A stretch of 64,000 bases of DNA from the NCBI RefSeq assembly GCF_028609805.1, contig NZ_CP063189.1, positions 806,001 through 870,000 of the forward strand, in the 5' to 3' direction. Both the position numbers and the translations under genes were made by a program. Position 1 is the first letter of the stretch, and every line of letters starts with the position of its first letter. Below are positions 1 to 7,846 of this stretch, one piece after another. The notes under the pieces were generated by a model. The model did no database searches, was not told where the DNA came from, and worked only from the letters and a program-made list of their open reading frames with translations. The DNA is from Corynebacterium massiliense DSM 45435 (GTDB taxonomy: Bacteria > Actinomycetota > Actinomycetes > Mycobacteriales > Mycobacteriaceae).

Positions 1-316
1 CGACGAGCCCGAACGCGCCCAGCACCGTGAGGATGGCCGCGAGCGCACTGGGCAGCCCGATCTTCCGCAACCCCTGGGCGACGGGGGAGAGCACAGTGCA
101 CACGATAAGCGCGAGCACGACCGGCAGGATCCCCTGCCAGAAGTTGCCCACCAGCTGGGCGGCCAGGTAGAGCATCGCCCCGATGAGGACGAGCCGCACC
201 GACCACAGGGCGGCGCTTTTGACCACTTCGCCGACGACAACCGAACGATCGACCTGATCGCCCGGCGGGTGTGGCGAGATGGAGTCGAGGTCTTCGTGTT
301 GATTCACGCACACCAT
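1..316 (-). CDS. AI-2E family transporter, N-terminal part (runs off left edge)
   Basis: Only the first ~105 codons are present; the rest lies beyond the left edge. The translated fragment has a short hydrophilic N-terminus rich in Asp, Pro and His, followed by hydrophobic segments (around WSVRLVLIGAMLYLAAQLV and the next one containing ILPVVLALIVCTVLSP) typical of the AI-2E/PerM family of eight-helix membrane proteins. Family members export small molecules or ions; the substrate here cannot be told. In-frame starts are ATG at 316, GTG at 313 and GTG at 307; I give the longest. It is divergent from ychF, so the ~50 bp between them must carry both promoters. Confidence 0.7.
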   Translation of the reverse strand, partial: MVCVNQHEDLDSISPHPPGDQVDRSVVVGEVVKSAALWSVRLVLIGAMLYLAAQLVGNFWQGILPVVLALIVCTVLSPVAQGLRKIGLPSALAAILTVLGAFGLV

Positions 317-368
317 CTTGCCCGAACACCATCTAGCGGGTGAAAAGTGGTGCGTTAGGATTGCCAGC

Positions 369-1457
369 GTGAGTCTTACACTAGGTATTGTCGGTCTGCC
401 CAACGTGGGCAAGTCCACTCTGTTCAACGCCCTGACCCGCAGCGAGATCCTGGCGGCCAACTACCCGTTCGCCACCATCGAGCCCAACGTCGGGCTCGTG
501 GAGCTGCCTGACCCGCGCCTGGATCGCTTGGCGGAGATGTTCAACTCGCAGCGCATCCTCCCGGCGACGGTGTCGTTCGTGGATATTGCGGGCATCGTCA
601 AGGGTGCCTCCGAGGGTGAGGGAATGGGTAACGCCTTCCTGTCCAACATCCGCGAGGCCGATGCGATCTGCCAGGTGGTGCGTGCGTTTAGCGATGACAA
701 CGTCGTCCACGTCGACGGCAAGGTCGACCCGGCGAGCGATATTTCCGTCATCAATACCGAGCTGATCCTCGCGGACCTGCAGACCATCGAAAAGGCTCTG
801 CCCCGCCTGGAAAAGGATGCGAAGAAGAACAAGGACCTAGCGGAGGTCGTCGACGCCGCGAAGAAAGCCCAGGAGGTGCTGGAAGACGATCGCACGCTCT
901 TCGCCGCCTCCAAGGAAGGCGAGGTCGATCTCGGCCTGCTCAAGGAGCTGCACCTGATGACGGCGAAGCCGTTCCTCTACGTCTTCAACTCCGACGAGGA
1001 GGTGCTTACCGACGACGCGAAGAAGGACGAGCTGCGTGAGCTGGTCGCGCCGGCCGAGTGCGTCTTCCTCGATGCCCAGACGGAGACGGAGCTGCTGGAG
1101 CTTGACGATGCCGCCGAGGTCCAAGAACTCCTCGAATCCGTCGGCCAGTCCGAGCCGGGCCTGCAAACGCTGGCGAAGGCCGGCTTTGAGACGCTGGGCC
1201 TGCAGACCTACCTGACTGCCGGCGAGAAGGAAGCCCGCGCCTGGACCATTCACCAGGGTGATACCGCTCCGCAGGCGGCGGGCGTTATCCACTCCGACTT
1301 TGAGAAGGGCTTCATCAAGGCTGAAATCGTCTCCTACGACGACCTTGCCGCCGCCGGGTCCATGGCAGACGCGCGTGCCAACGGCAAGGTCCGCCAAGAG
1401 GGCAAGGACTACGTCATGCAGGACGGCGACATCGTTGAATTCAAATTTAATGTGTAA
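369..1457 (+). CDS. ychF: Redox-regulated ATPase YchF (Obg-type P-loop NTPase)
   Basis: A 362-residue protein, the usual YchF length when the GTG at 369 is used. That start gives the conserved opening MSLTLGIVGLPNVGKST. The P-loop is GLPNVGKST, and the G4-equivalent motif is the YchF-specific NxxE form (NSDE in LYVFNSDEE) rather than NKxD, which is why YchF binds ATP as well as GTP. A TGS domain forms the C-terminus, ending VEFKFNV. YchF associates with ribosomes and is linked to stress and translation control. The last codons (AAA TTT AAT) are more AT-rich than the rest, and a second GC-rich copy of this 3' end lies at 4174-4197, so the present end may have been brought in by the neighbouring insert. 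Confidence 0.95.
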   Translation: MSLTLGIVGLPNVGKSTLFNALTRSEILAANYPFATIEPNVGLVELPDPRLDRLAEMFNSQRILPATVSFVDIAGIVKGASEGEGMGNAFLSNIREADAICQVVRAFSDDNVVHVDGKVDPASDISVINTELILADLQTIEKALPRLEKDAKKNKDLAEVVDAAKKAQEVLEDDRTLFAASKEGEVDLGLLKELHLMTAKPFLYVFNSDEEVLTDDAKKDELRELVAPAECVFLDAQTETELLELDDAAEVQELLESVGQSEPGLQTLAKAGFETLGLQTYLTAGEKEARAWTIHQGDTAPQAAGVIHSDFEKGFIKAEIVSYDDLAAAGSMADARANGKVRQEGKDYVMQDGDIVEFKFNV

Positions 1458-1732
1458 CGCGGAGCGTTAATGACGTTTCGCGTTATTGGGGGGGGGGGAG
1501 GTTGAAGAGCGCTGTCTCTAACTCCGGTTTTCGTTCGGCCTCGGTCCATTCCGCTACCTCGTGTGTAGAATCTGCAAGCGGTATCGGGCCGTTGAACTAT
1601 TAGGTTCACCCACAGTTCCCGTGCCTGCACGCATCGAGAAGGACCAGGTGGTGAACTCGAATGACTCGCCTGGTCCAACGTGTGTGCGCTCGGCGCGTGG
1701 TTTAACTCTTATAAGACTTGCCGGTCACAGCC
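1458..1732. other. Non-coding stretch with poly-G run and inverted repeat
   Basis: No convincing gene. It contains a short inverted repeat just after the ychF stop (TAACGCG at 1455-1461 with CGCGTTA at 1479-1485), an uninterrupted run of 11 G at 1488-1498, and a perfect 8-bp inverted repeat GGACCAGG/CCTGGTCC (1641-1648 and 1669-1676) that could act as a weak terminator for the P-type ATPase gene on the minus strand. No integrase fragment was seen. Confidence 0.6.
1641..1676 (-). terminator. Possible terminator hairpin downstream of the P1B ATPase gene
   Basis: Perfect 8-bp stem GGACCAGG/CCTGGTCC with a 20-nt loop, 56 bp past the ATPase stop. No strong U-run follows, so this is a weak call. 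Confidence 0.35.
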
Positions 1733-3625
1733 TCAGCGTTTCGCTCGTGCAGCCCGCAGGCCGTTCAAGATCACGATGACTTCAGCGACTTCGTGAACCA
1801 ACACGACGGCGGCCAGGCCCAGCACACCGCTGATCGCCAGTGGCATCAACACGATGATGATGGCCAGAGACAGCACGATGTTCTGGTTGATGATCCTGCT
1901 GCCTCGGCGGGCGTGCTGCAGCGCCTGCGGGATCAGCCGGAGGTCGTGGCCAGTGAAGGCGACGTCAGCGGACTCGATCGCGGCGTCAGAGCCGGTTGCT
2001 CCCATCGCAATGCCCACCGTCGCGCCCGCCAGTGCCGGCGCGTCGTTGATGCCGTCGCCGATCATCGCCGTCGGCGTCTTGGAGGAAAATTCGGCGACGA
2101 TGCTTGCCTTGTCCTCAGGGCGCAGCTCGGCGCGCACGTCGTCGATTCCGGCGATTTCAGCCAGCGCCCGGGCGGTGCGAGTGTTGTCGCCGGTGAGCAT
2201 GCTCACTTCCACATCGTTGGCGCGCAGGGTCTGCACGGCTTCGGGAACCTCGGGACGCAGCTCGTCGCGGACACCGATCGCTCCGGCGAGAGCGTCATCG
2301 ACGGTGACTAGGACGCAGGTCTGGCCTTCGGACTCCATGCGCTCAACGTCTGCCTTCAGTGGCCCGGCGTCGATCCACCGGGGGCTGCCCACCAGCACCC
2401 GTCGGCCTTCGACGGTGCCGCTGATGCCGTGCCCGGCTTCCTCGCTGATGTCCTGGGCGGCGGGCGCTTCGGGCCCCGCTGCCGCGATCGCCGCGGCGAG
2501 GGGGTGCGTCGATTGCTGCTCAACTGCCGCCGCGAAAGTAAGCACCTGCGCCCGATCAAACCTGTCTGCCGGGACCACGCCGGTAACCTCGGGCTGGTTG
2601 CGGGTGAGGGTTCCGGTCTTGTCCACCGCCAGGTGACGGATGCCGCCGAGCCGCTCGAACGCCGCGCCAGACTTGATGACCACGCCGAACTGGCTGGCCG
2701 CGCCGATCGCGGCCACGACCGTCAGCGGCACGGAGATTGCCAGCGCGCACGGCGACGCTGCGACCAGAACCACCAACGCACGGGTGATCCACGTCTCGGG
2801 GTCGCCCAGCAGCGAGCCGATCACGCCGACTAGCACCGCCAGGATCATCACCCCGGGCACTAGGGGTTGGGCAATCCGGTCGGCGATCCGGGCGCGGTCG
2901 CCCTTTTCCGCCTGCGCCTGCTCGACCAGGTCCACGAGTGTGGTCAGCGAGTTGTCCGTTCCAGCTGCGGTCGTCTGGACTTCCAGCACACCGGCGGAGT
3001 TGATCGCTCCCGCGGGCACCTCGTCGCCGGGCGCAACCTCCTCCGGAATGGATTCTCCGGTGATCGCTGAGGTGTCAAGGCTGGAGCGCCCAGACCGAAT
3101 GATGCCGTCCGTGGCGATCCGCTCTCCGGGGCGCACGAGCATAAGCTCGCCAGCCGCGAGGTCCTTCGCTGCGACCTCGACCGACGTGCCGTCGCGCAGC
3201 ACCGTCGCGGTCTGCGGTACCAACTTCAACAGTGCCCGCAGTCCGCCCTGCGCCCGGTCCATCGCCTTGTCTTCCAGCGCCTCGGCGATCGAGTACAGGA
3301 ACGCTAGCGCCGCGGCCTCTCCGACGTAACCGAGGATTACCGCGCCGACCGCGCTGATGGTCATCAGCAAACCAATGCCGAGCTTGCGCTTCGTGACAAG
3401 GTTTCGGATCGCGTCGGGCGCGAACGTATACGCCCCTAGCAGCAGGCCGACCCAGAACAGTACTGTCGCGGGTGTCGCTAGCCCGGACCAGCCCAGCGCC
3501 AGGCCTACGCAGAGGGCTACGCCGGAGAAGATCGGCAGTAGCAACTCGGGGTCCTTCCACCATGGCCGATCGAGTTCTTCGATCTCCGTGGCGGGTTCGT
3601 GTTCGCATCCACACGCCGAGCTCAT
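1733..3625 (-). CDS. Heavy-metal-translocating P1B-type ATPase
   Basis: A 630-residue P-type ATPase that would export a soft or borderline divalent metal at the expense of ATP. Visible motifs are TGES (189-192), the intramembrane SPC (291-293), the phosphorylation motif DKTGTLT with Asp335, and GDGIND before the last helices. The SPC form, instead of CPC, and a His-Glu pair in the last helix (about 611-612) set it apart from classic Cu and Zn/Cd pumps and suggest the Co/other-metal branch. The N-terminus has a Cys/His cluster (SSACGCEHE) rather than a full HMA domain. The ATG at 3625 overlaps the regulator's stop (ATGA), so the two are translationally coupled. Metal specificity is inferred from the CmtR-type neighbour (Cd/Pb) and is uncertain. 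Confidence 0.9.
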   Translation of the reverse strand: MSSACGCEHEPATEIEELDRPWWKDPELLLPIFSGVALCVGLALGWSGLATPATVLFWVGLLLGAYTFAPDAIRNLVTKRKLGIGLLMTISAVGAVILGYVGEAAALAFLYSIAEALEDKAMDRAQGGLRALLKLVPQTATVLRDGTSVEVAAKDLAAGELMLVRPGERIATDGIIRSGRSSLDTSAITGESIPEEVAPGDEVPAGAINSAGVLEVQTTAAGTDNSLTTLVDLVEQAQAEKGDRARIADRIAQPLVPGVMILAVLVGVIGSLLGDPETWITRALVVLVAASPCALAISVPLTVVAAIGAASQFGVVIKSGAAFERLGGIRHLAVDKTGTLTRNQPEVTGVVPADRFDRAQVLTFAAAVEQQSTHPLAAAIAAAGPEAPAAQDISEEAGHGISGTVEGRRVLVGSPRWIDAGPLKADVERMESEGQTCVLVTVDDALAGAIGVRDELRPEVPEAVQTLRANDVEVSMLTGDNTRTARALAEIAGIDDVRAELRPEDKASIVAEFSSKTPTAMIGDGINDAPALAGATVGIAMGATGSDAAIESADVAFTGHDLRLIPQALQHARRGSRIINQNIVLSLAIIIVLMPLAISGVLGLAAVVLVHEVAEVIVILNGLRAARAKR

Positions 3626-3981
3626 GCGTCCTCTCCCTTCTCGCCGCAGCCGGGCACCGAGCACTCAGGGTCGATGCACGGGGCGTTTTCGTCGACAGCC
3701 AACGTCGCGTTCACCAGCGCGTTGAGCGCTGCCGCGAGGTGCGGATCGGCGATTTCGTAGCGTGTCTTGCGGCCCTCCGGCTCGGCAACGACGATGCCGC
3801 AGTCACGCAGGCAGGTCAGGTGGTTCGAGACGTTTGAGCGGGTCAGGCCCAGGTCGCGCGAAAGTACGGCCGGGTAGCTCGGGCCGTCGAGTAGTGTCAT
3901 CAGGATTCTGGAACGCGTCGGATCCGCCATGGCCCGGCCGAGCCGGTTCATGACGTCGAGGCGTGAAGCAATAGTCAGCAT
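3622..3981 (-). CDS. cmtR: ArsR/SmtB-family metal-sensing repressor, CmtR type
   Basis: A 119-residue winged-helix repressor. The recognition region reads LTRSNVSNHLTCLRDCG. Cys57, Cys61 and Cys102 fall at exactly the positions of the Cd/Pb ligands known for Mycobacterium tuberculosis CmtR, and extra cysteines follow at 107 and 112. It should bind DNA when metal-free and release it on metal binding, so inducing itself and the overlapping ATPase gene downstream. I chose the ATG at 3981, which gives the family length; it sits at the end of a promoter and operator array made of three direct repeats. The longer upstream reading is not supported. Confidence 0.93.
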   Translation of the reverse strand: MLTIASRLDVMNRLGRAMADPTRSRILMTLLDGPSYPAVLSRDLGLTRSNVSNHLTCLRDCGIVVAEPEGRKTRYEIADPHLAAALNALVNATLAVDENAPCIDPECSVPGCGEKGEDA

Positions 3982-4028
3982 GTGCTGAACAATACATCGT
4001 GTGCTGAACGATTCAAAGTGTGCTGAAC
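3981..4028 (-). promoter_or_regulatory. Putative CmtR operator array: three 10-bp direct repeats
   Basis: The decamer TGTGCTGAAC (plus-strand reading) occurs perfectly three times, starting at 3981, 4000 and 4019, always 19 bp apart. The first copy overlaps the cmtR start codon; the others cover the promoter. The regular helical spacing and position suggest binding sites for the repressor encoded alongside. Confidence 0.65.
3989..4016 (-). promoter_or_regulatory. Predicted cmtR promoter, probably giving a leaderless mRNA
   Basis: On the minus strand, TTGAAT (4016-4011) and TATTGT (3994-3989) are separated by 16 bp and resemble a sigma-A promoter. The expected transcription start, 7 or so bases on, falls at or within a base or two of the ATG at 3981, so there is no room for a ribosome binding site. 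Confidence 0.5.
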
Positions 4029-4173
4029 TGACAGTTACGCGAAGGTCCTGCGACCTGCAAGAATTAGTCGATGGGATAGCAGATGACTGATCCTTTGTGG
4101 TTCGGCTGCCACCCAACGCGGGAGCGACGTGGGCGGCGAGGTTCTCGAGAAAGTAACTTTGCAACTACATACC

Positions 4174-4197
4174 GTGGACTTCAAGTTCAACGTGTAA
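4174..4197 (+). pseudogene. Second copy of the ychF 3' end (remnant)
   Basis: These 24 bp read Val-Asp-Phe-Lys-Phe-Asn-Val-stop. They match the last codons of ychF (1434-1457: Val-Glu-Phe-Lys-Phe-Asn-Val-stop) at 19 of 24 bases; four of the five differences are synonymous third-position changes and one swaps Glu for Asp. A good terminator hairpin follows 24 bp later, whereas none follows the intact ychF gene. It looks like the displaced original end of ychF, left on the far side of the metal-resistance insert. Confidence 0.6.
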
Positions 4198-4220
4198 GTA
4201 TCCCGCCGGTCCTTCCCGGG

Positions 4221-4260
4221 CCCCAGCTGCGCATATGGTGTGTGTGGCTGGGGTCTTTTC
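4221..4260 (+). terminator. Rho-independent terminator, likely the original ychF terminator
   Basis: Stem CCCCAGC (4221-4227) pairs with GCTGGGG (4247-4253) and is followed by TCTTTT. It sits just after the ychF 3' remnant and not after any complete gene. Confidence 0.65.
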
Positions 4261-5399
4261 GTGTTTTGCGGATTGCGTGACGGCGGTTTGTAACGAAACG
4301 AATACGTGTTCGAGGTGGGGTTTGACTTCGGTTCTGGAACCGTTATGGTGGGTGGTGTGTAGAACACGTTAGCGAATACTTTTCGGGGGAGGGGCCCAAT
4401 GGGTCCGTATTACACGGTGTCCACACCAGGAAACGACATAGCCACAACCGCGACACAACTACGCCAGTTCGAATACTTCATGCACCGTGAGTGCTTGCCG
4501 GAACCAGACGATGATTTCGATCTGGCCTGCACCCGCCTGGCCGGGTTGACGGGAAAATCACCAACCCGGGTGGCCAATATCTTCATGGCACTGTTCCGCC
4601 TGGATGAGCTACCCGGCCTGCGGGAGGTGCATGAGCGGTTGTTCCACCTGGATTTCTCCCGCCTGATCGTTATCGACCAGGTGTTGTGCAAACTCGGCAC
4701 TCCAGATGAGGAAGCACTAGCGCGTATCGATGCCGCCCTAGTCAAGTATTTGACCCCCACCCGGGCGGGCCAAGTACTGCCGTCGGTGCGCAACTTACGC
4801 CGCAAACTCAACGCCTTAGTCGCTGCCGAAGACCCAGAACTTGCCGACGCGGTAAGCACAGAGGCAGAAAAGGAAGCTGAGAAACGTCGGAAGCGTAAAG
4901 GCCGGTATGACTGGTCGAGTCTTCCCGGCGGGGTGGGGTGTATCAGTGTTGAATACGACACGGAGACTGCCGCCCAGATCAATGGGGTGATCCGCCGGGT
5001 TGCCGACGAGTACGGGGTCAGCGCTTCGGAAGCGTTCGCGATGTTGGTGCTGACTGATATCAACCGGGATGTGGATGTGACACTGAATGTGTTTCAGGCG
5101 GCGGATCTTGCGCATGCGCCGGTGTTTGTCGAAGGTACTGGCTGGACCGACGCCGAAACAGGTGCCGAGCTTGCCGGGAAAGCATCCCGGCGTAAAGACA
5201 TGAATGCGGCCGCCTGGATGGAAAGCACAAACTACTCCACCCCGGACAGGTTGAAGGCGTATCTCAACGGCAGGGACGGTACCTGCCGGTATCCGGGGTG
5301 TTGCCTGCCGGCGTATCGGTGTCAGAAGGATCATTGTGTGGATTTTGCGGACGGTGGGCCGACGGCAGCGTGGAATCTGGTGAATCTGTGCCAGCATCA

Positions 5400-5407
5400 T
5401 CACAACA
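5400..5407 (+). repeat. Left target-site duplication of the IS256-family element
   Basis: TCACAACA lies directly before the left inverted repeat and is repeated perfectly at 6849-6856. Eight bp is the usual IS256-family duplication, so the insertion is probably recent. Confidence 0.92.
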
Positions 5408-6848
5408 GAGGGTGTCAGGAAGTTTGTGTGTGAGGCTCTGATCTAGAAGGAGTTTCACCGATAATGACTACGGTGTCACCGAAGAAAAACCATGACCCGG
5501 CAAAGGTCAATGAGATCAGCGAGAAGCTGATGGAAAATCCTGAGCTCGCCAGCTTGATCAGCGAGCTGTCGGCTTCCGCTGATGATGCAAGCGAGCTGGT
5601 CAAAGGCCTGCTACAGGCATCAATCAACGCTGGTCTGCAGGCGGAGATGGATGCGCATTTGGGCTATAGCCATTCTGACCGCAAGACCAAAGCCCAAGTC
5701 GAATCCGCACAGGGCAACAATCACCGCAATGGGTCGTACACCAAGACCGTCAATTCTGGCTACGGCGCGGTGGAAGTGACCGTGCCCAGGGACCGTGCCG
5801 GCACCTTTACTCCCCGGATGGTGCCCAAGGGCGCACGCCGACTCACAGAACTCGACGACATGATCGTCTCGCTATACGCCGGCGGGATGACAGTGCGCGA
5901 TATCCAGCATCACCTCGCGACCACGCTCGGGGTGGATATGAGCCCGGATACGATCAGCACCATTACCGATGCGGTGTTAGACGAGGTCATGATCTGGCAA
6001 AACCGCCAGCTCGACGAGTTCTACCCGGTGATCTTCCTCGACGCGCTACGCGTGAAAATCCGTGACGGCCACCGCGTGGTCAACAAGTCCTGCTATATGG
6101 CGGTTGGCGTCGACATGGACGGCATCAAGCACATCCTGGGATTGTGGATCGCTGAAAATGAAGGTGCCGCATTCTGGGCATCGGTCTGCGCGGATCTGGC
6201 CAACCGCGGTGTCCAGGACGTGTTCATTGTCTGCTGCGACGGGCTCAAAGGCCTGCCGGAAGCCGTGGAAGCCACCTGGCCGAATTCCATGGTGCAGACC
6301 TGTATCGTGCACCTGATTCGGGCTGCGAACCGGTGGGTGTCCTACCAAGACCGCAAAGGGGTCTCCCGGGCGCTGCGTGAGGTCTACACGGCCGCAAACG
6401 AGGACACCGCCCGTGCCGCCTTGGATGCGTTCGAAGCCAGTGAACTGGGCCGGAAATACCCGCAATCGGTCAAAGTCTGGCGCGACGCTTGGGAGCGGTT
6501 CGTGCCGTTTCTACAGTTCCCGCCGGCGGCACGCCGGGTGCTCTACACCACCAATTCGATCGAGTCGCTGAATGCTGAACTGCGTAAAGCTACCCGTAAC
6601 CGCGGCCAGTTCCCGAACGATACCGCGGCGTTGAAAACGCTGTGGCTGATGATCTGCAACATCGAAGACAAGCGCGCCGCCCAGCGAGCCAAGAAAGCGA
6701 AGCGCGATATCGAATGCAACGGCTATATTGAAGGAGCGAAAGCCACCGGGTGGAAACAAGCCATCAACCAACTAGCCGTGGCTTACCCCGACCGATTCGC
6801 GGACTACTTGTAAACCAAACCCCCGCACACAAAGAATCGGACACTCTC
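5408..6848 (+). mobile_element. Complete IS256-family insertion sequence (1441 bp)
   Basis: The ends form an imperfect inverted repeat: GAGGGTGTC...TTTGTGTGTG at the left and GAGAGTGTC...TTTGTGTGCG (reverse complement) at the right, matching at about 20 of 28 positions. Perfect 8-bp target duplications flank it, and a full-length transposase fills it. Everything needed for transposition appears intact. Confidence 0.95.
5464..6813 (+). CDS. IS256-family (mutator-type) transposase
   Basis: A 449-residue DDE transposase that cuts and joins the IS ends. Catalytic acidic residues can be placed in IFLDALRVK, VCCDGLKGL and TTNSIESLNAELR; the last is the signature around the catalytic Glu of mutator-type enzymes. 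The ATG at 5464 is preceded by AGAAGGAG at a normal spacing. The frame is uninterrupted and of normal family length, so the element is likely still active. It lies in the same direction as the HNH gene it interrupts. Confidence 0.96.
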   Translation: MTTVSPKKNHDPAKVNEISEKLMENPELASLISELSASADDASELVKGLLQASINAGLQAEMDAHLGYSHSDRKTKAQVESAQGNNHRNGSYTKTVNSGYGAVEVTVPRDRAGTFTPRMVPKGARRLTELDDMIVSLYAGGMTVRDIQHHLATTLGVDMSPDTISTITDAVLDEVMIWQNRQLDEFYPVIFLDALRVKIRDGHRVVNKSCYMAVGVDMDGIKHILGLWIAENEGAAFWASVCADLANRGVQDVFIVCCDGLKGLPEAVEATWPNSMVQTCIVHLIRAANRWVSYQDRKGVSRALREVYTAANEDTARAALDAFEASELGRKYPQSVKVWRDAWERFVPFLQFPPAARRVLYTTNSIESLNAELRKATRNRGQFPNDTAALKTLWLMICNIEDKRAAQRAKKAKRDIECNGYIEGAKATGWKQAINQLAVAYPDRFADYL

Positions 6849-6856
6849 TCACAACA
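6849..6856 (+). repeat. Right target-site duplication of the IS256-family element
   Basis: TCACAACA, identical to 5400-5407, directly after the right inverted repeat. Confidence 0.92.
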
Positions 6857-7167
6857 TCAAAACCGACAAACGGGCCCGCTACATCCTCGATCCCGCCACG
6901 GGTGATGTGGTGTGGCTATTTACCGACGGCACCTGGCAGTCCACTACTGCTGCCGGCCCGCTGGCACCCGAGACGTGCAACTGGTTGCAGACGGTCGACC
7001 AAGCGATTGCTACCCGCCGGGCCAACGCCCGCGAACGCGCCCTTAACACCAAACCAGAACCCGACACCGAACCAACCAACACCAACACCCACCCCGACAC
7101 CGACCCCGACTACGAAGAGGAGCCGCCGCTCTAATCACAGCTCGGTCGGCGGTAAGTTTGGGATCCA

Positions 7168-7689
7168 ATGTCTCCCGATAACATCCTGTTTCGACTGCCG
7201 GATGCGGAAGCGACCCGGATCCGTGAGGTGTTCGATGCCCTCGCGGCCGCGGGCTTTCCTCGCCAAGAGCAGCCCCCGCATGTCACCGTCACATTCGCAC
7301 CAGAAATGGGCGAGCAAGCGGTTCGGCGGGCGGGAGAGCTTTTGGCGCCACTCACGCCAGTCGAGTTCCGGCGCACCGGCGTGGCCGTATTTGGGACAAA
7401 GAGTAAGCAAACTGTCACGTGGCTACTCGACGCGCCCCACGACGTGCAGGCGGCCGCCCGAGAAGTAAGCGCCGCGAACCCGGATGGGCGTGGCCCGGAG
7501 TGGACACCACATCTGACGGTGGGGCTGCGATTGCCGCGCCGGATGGTGGGCGACTACATCGCGGCGTTGGACGAAATAACGCCGCCGACACTGAAGACCT
7601 TTACGGGTCAACGAGTAGTCTGGCGGCGGCCGCGGTTAGGAGATGAAGTCGAGCTAGAACACGCTACTGGGCGTCCTCGTCCTCGGTGA
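7168..7689 (+). CDS. 2H phosphoesterase, 2'-5' RNA ligase / cyclic phosphodiesterase family
   Basis: A 173-residue protein with the two HxT motifs of the 2H superfamily, PHVTVTF (His38) and PHLTVGL (His115), spaced as in ThpR/LigT proteins. Such enzymes hydrolyse 2',3'-cyclic phosphates or reversibly join 2'-5' RNA ends; the true substrate is often unknown. It starts 33 bp after the end of the broken HNH gene and reads in the same direction. Its last 26 bp overlap, tail to tail, a small acidic gene on the other strand. Confidence 0.8.
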   Translation: MSPDNILFRLPDAEATRIREVFDALAAAGFPRQEQPPHVTVTFAPEMGEQAVRRAGELLAPLTPVEFRRTGVAVFGTKSKQTVTWLLDAPHDVQAAAREVSAANPDGRGPEWTPHLTVGLRLPRRMVGDYIAALDEITPPTLKTFTGQRVVWRRPRLGDEVELEHATGRPRPR

Positions 7690-7819
7690 CTTCCTCGCCG
7701 TATCCCACCTGGGAGCCGGTGTCCTGTGCCATCTGGTCCTCGTCGCGGTCGATGGGCTCGTTGGTGCTGTCGGCGGAATCGTAGTTCGGATCGGTCGGGT
7801 CGTTGTTCATACCATCCAT
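7664..7819 (-). CDS. Small acidic hypothetical protein (51 aa)
   Basis: The minus strand encodes 51 residues beginning MDGMNNDPTDPNYDSADS and ending TEDEDAQ. Around a third are Asp or Glu, with almost no hydrophobic residues, so it is probably soluble and disordered. A second possible start is the ATG at 7810. It overlaps the end of the 2H phosphoesterase gene by 26 bp. No function can be assigned. The coherent composition, good in-frame start and clean stop make it more likely than the competing frames on this strand, which give Arg/Gly-rich nonsense. Confidence 0.6.
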   Translation of the reverse strand: MDGMNNDPTDPNYDSADSTNEPIDRDEDQMAQDTGSQVGYGEEVTEDEDAQ

Positions 7820-7846
7820 GTCGCCCCATCGTAGCGATGACGCCGG

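Larger units (their letters stand above)
4399..7134 (+). pseudogene. HNH endonuclease (13E12-type), disrupted by an IS256-family insertion
   Basis: The 5' part (4399-5407) encodes 336 residues ending in the middle of the HNH nuclease core (NLCQHHHN). It then runs into the insertion sequence and stops after eight foreign residues (RGCQEVCV). Removing the element and one copy of the target duplication rejoins the frame at 6857, giving ...HHHN-IKTDKR... and a C-terminal tail of about 90 residues that ends Glu-Glu-Pro-Pro-Leu at 7134. The ancestral protein would be about 428 residues. Such DUF222/13E12 proteins are common, often multicopy, HNH nucleases in actinobacteria whose role is not settled. 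The break removes the end of the metal-binding core, so the truncated product is probably inactive. Confidence 0.88.

Noticed and set aside
318..368. N-terminal extension of YchF from an upstream start
   Set aside because: The added 17 residues are outside the conserved YchF opening; GTG at 369 gives the standard length.
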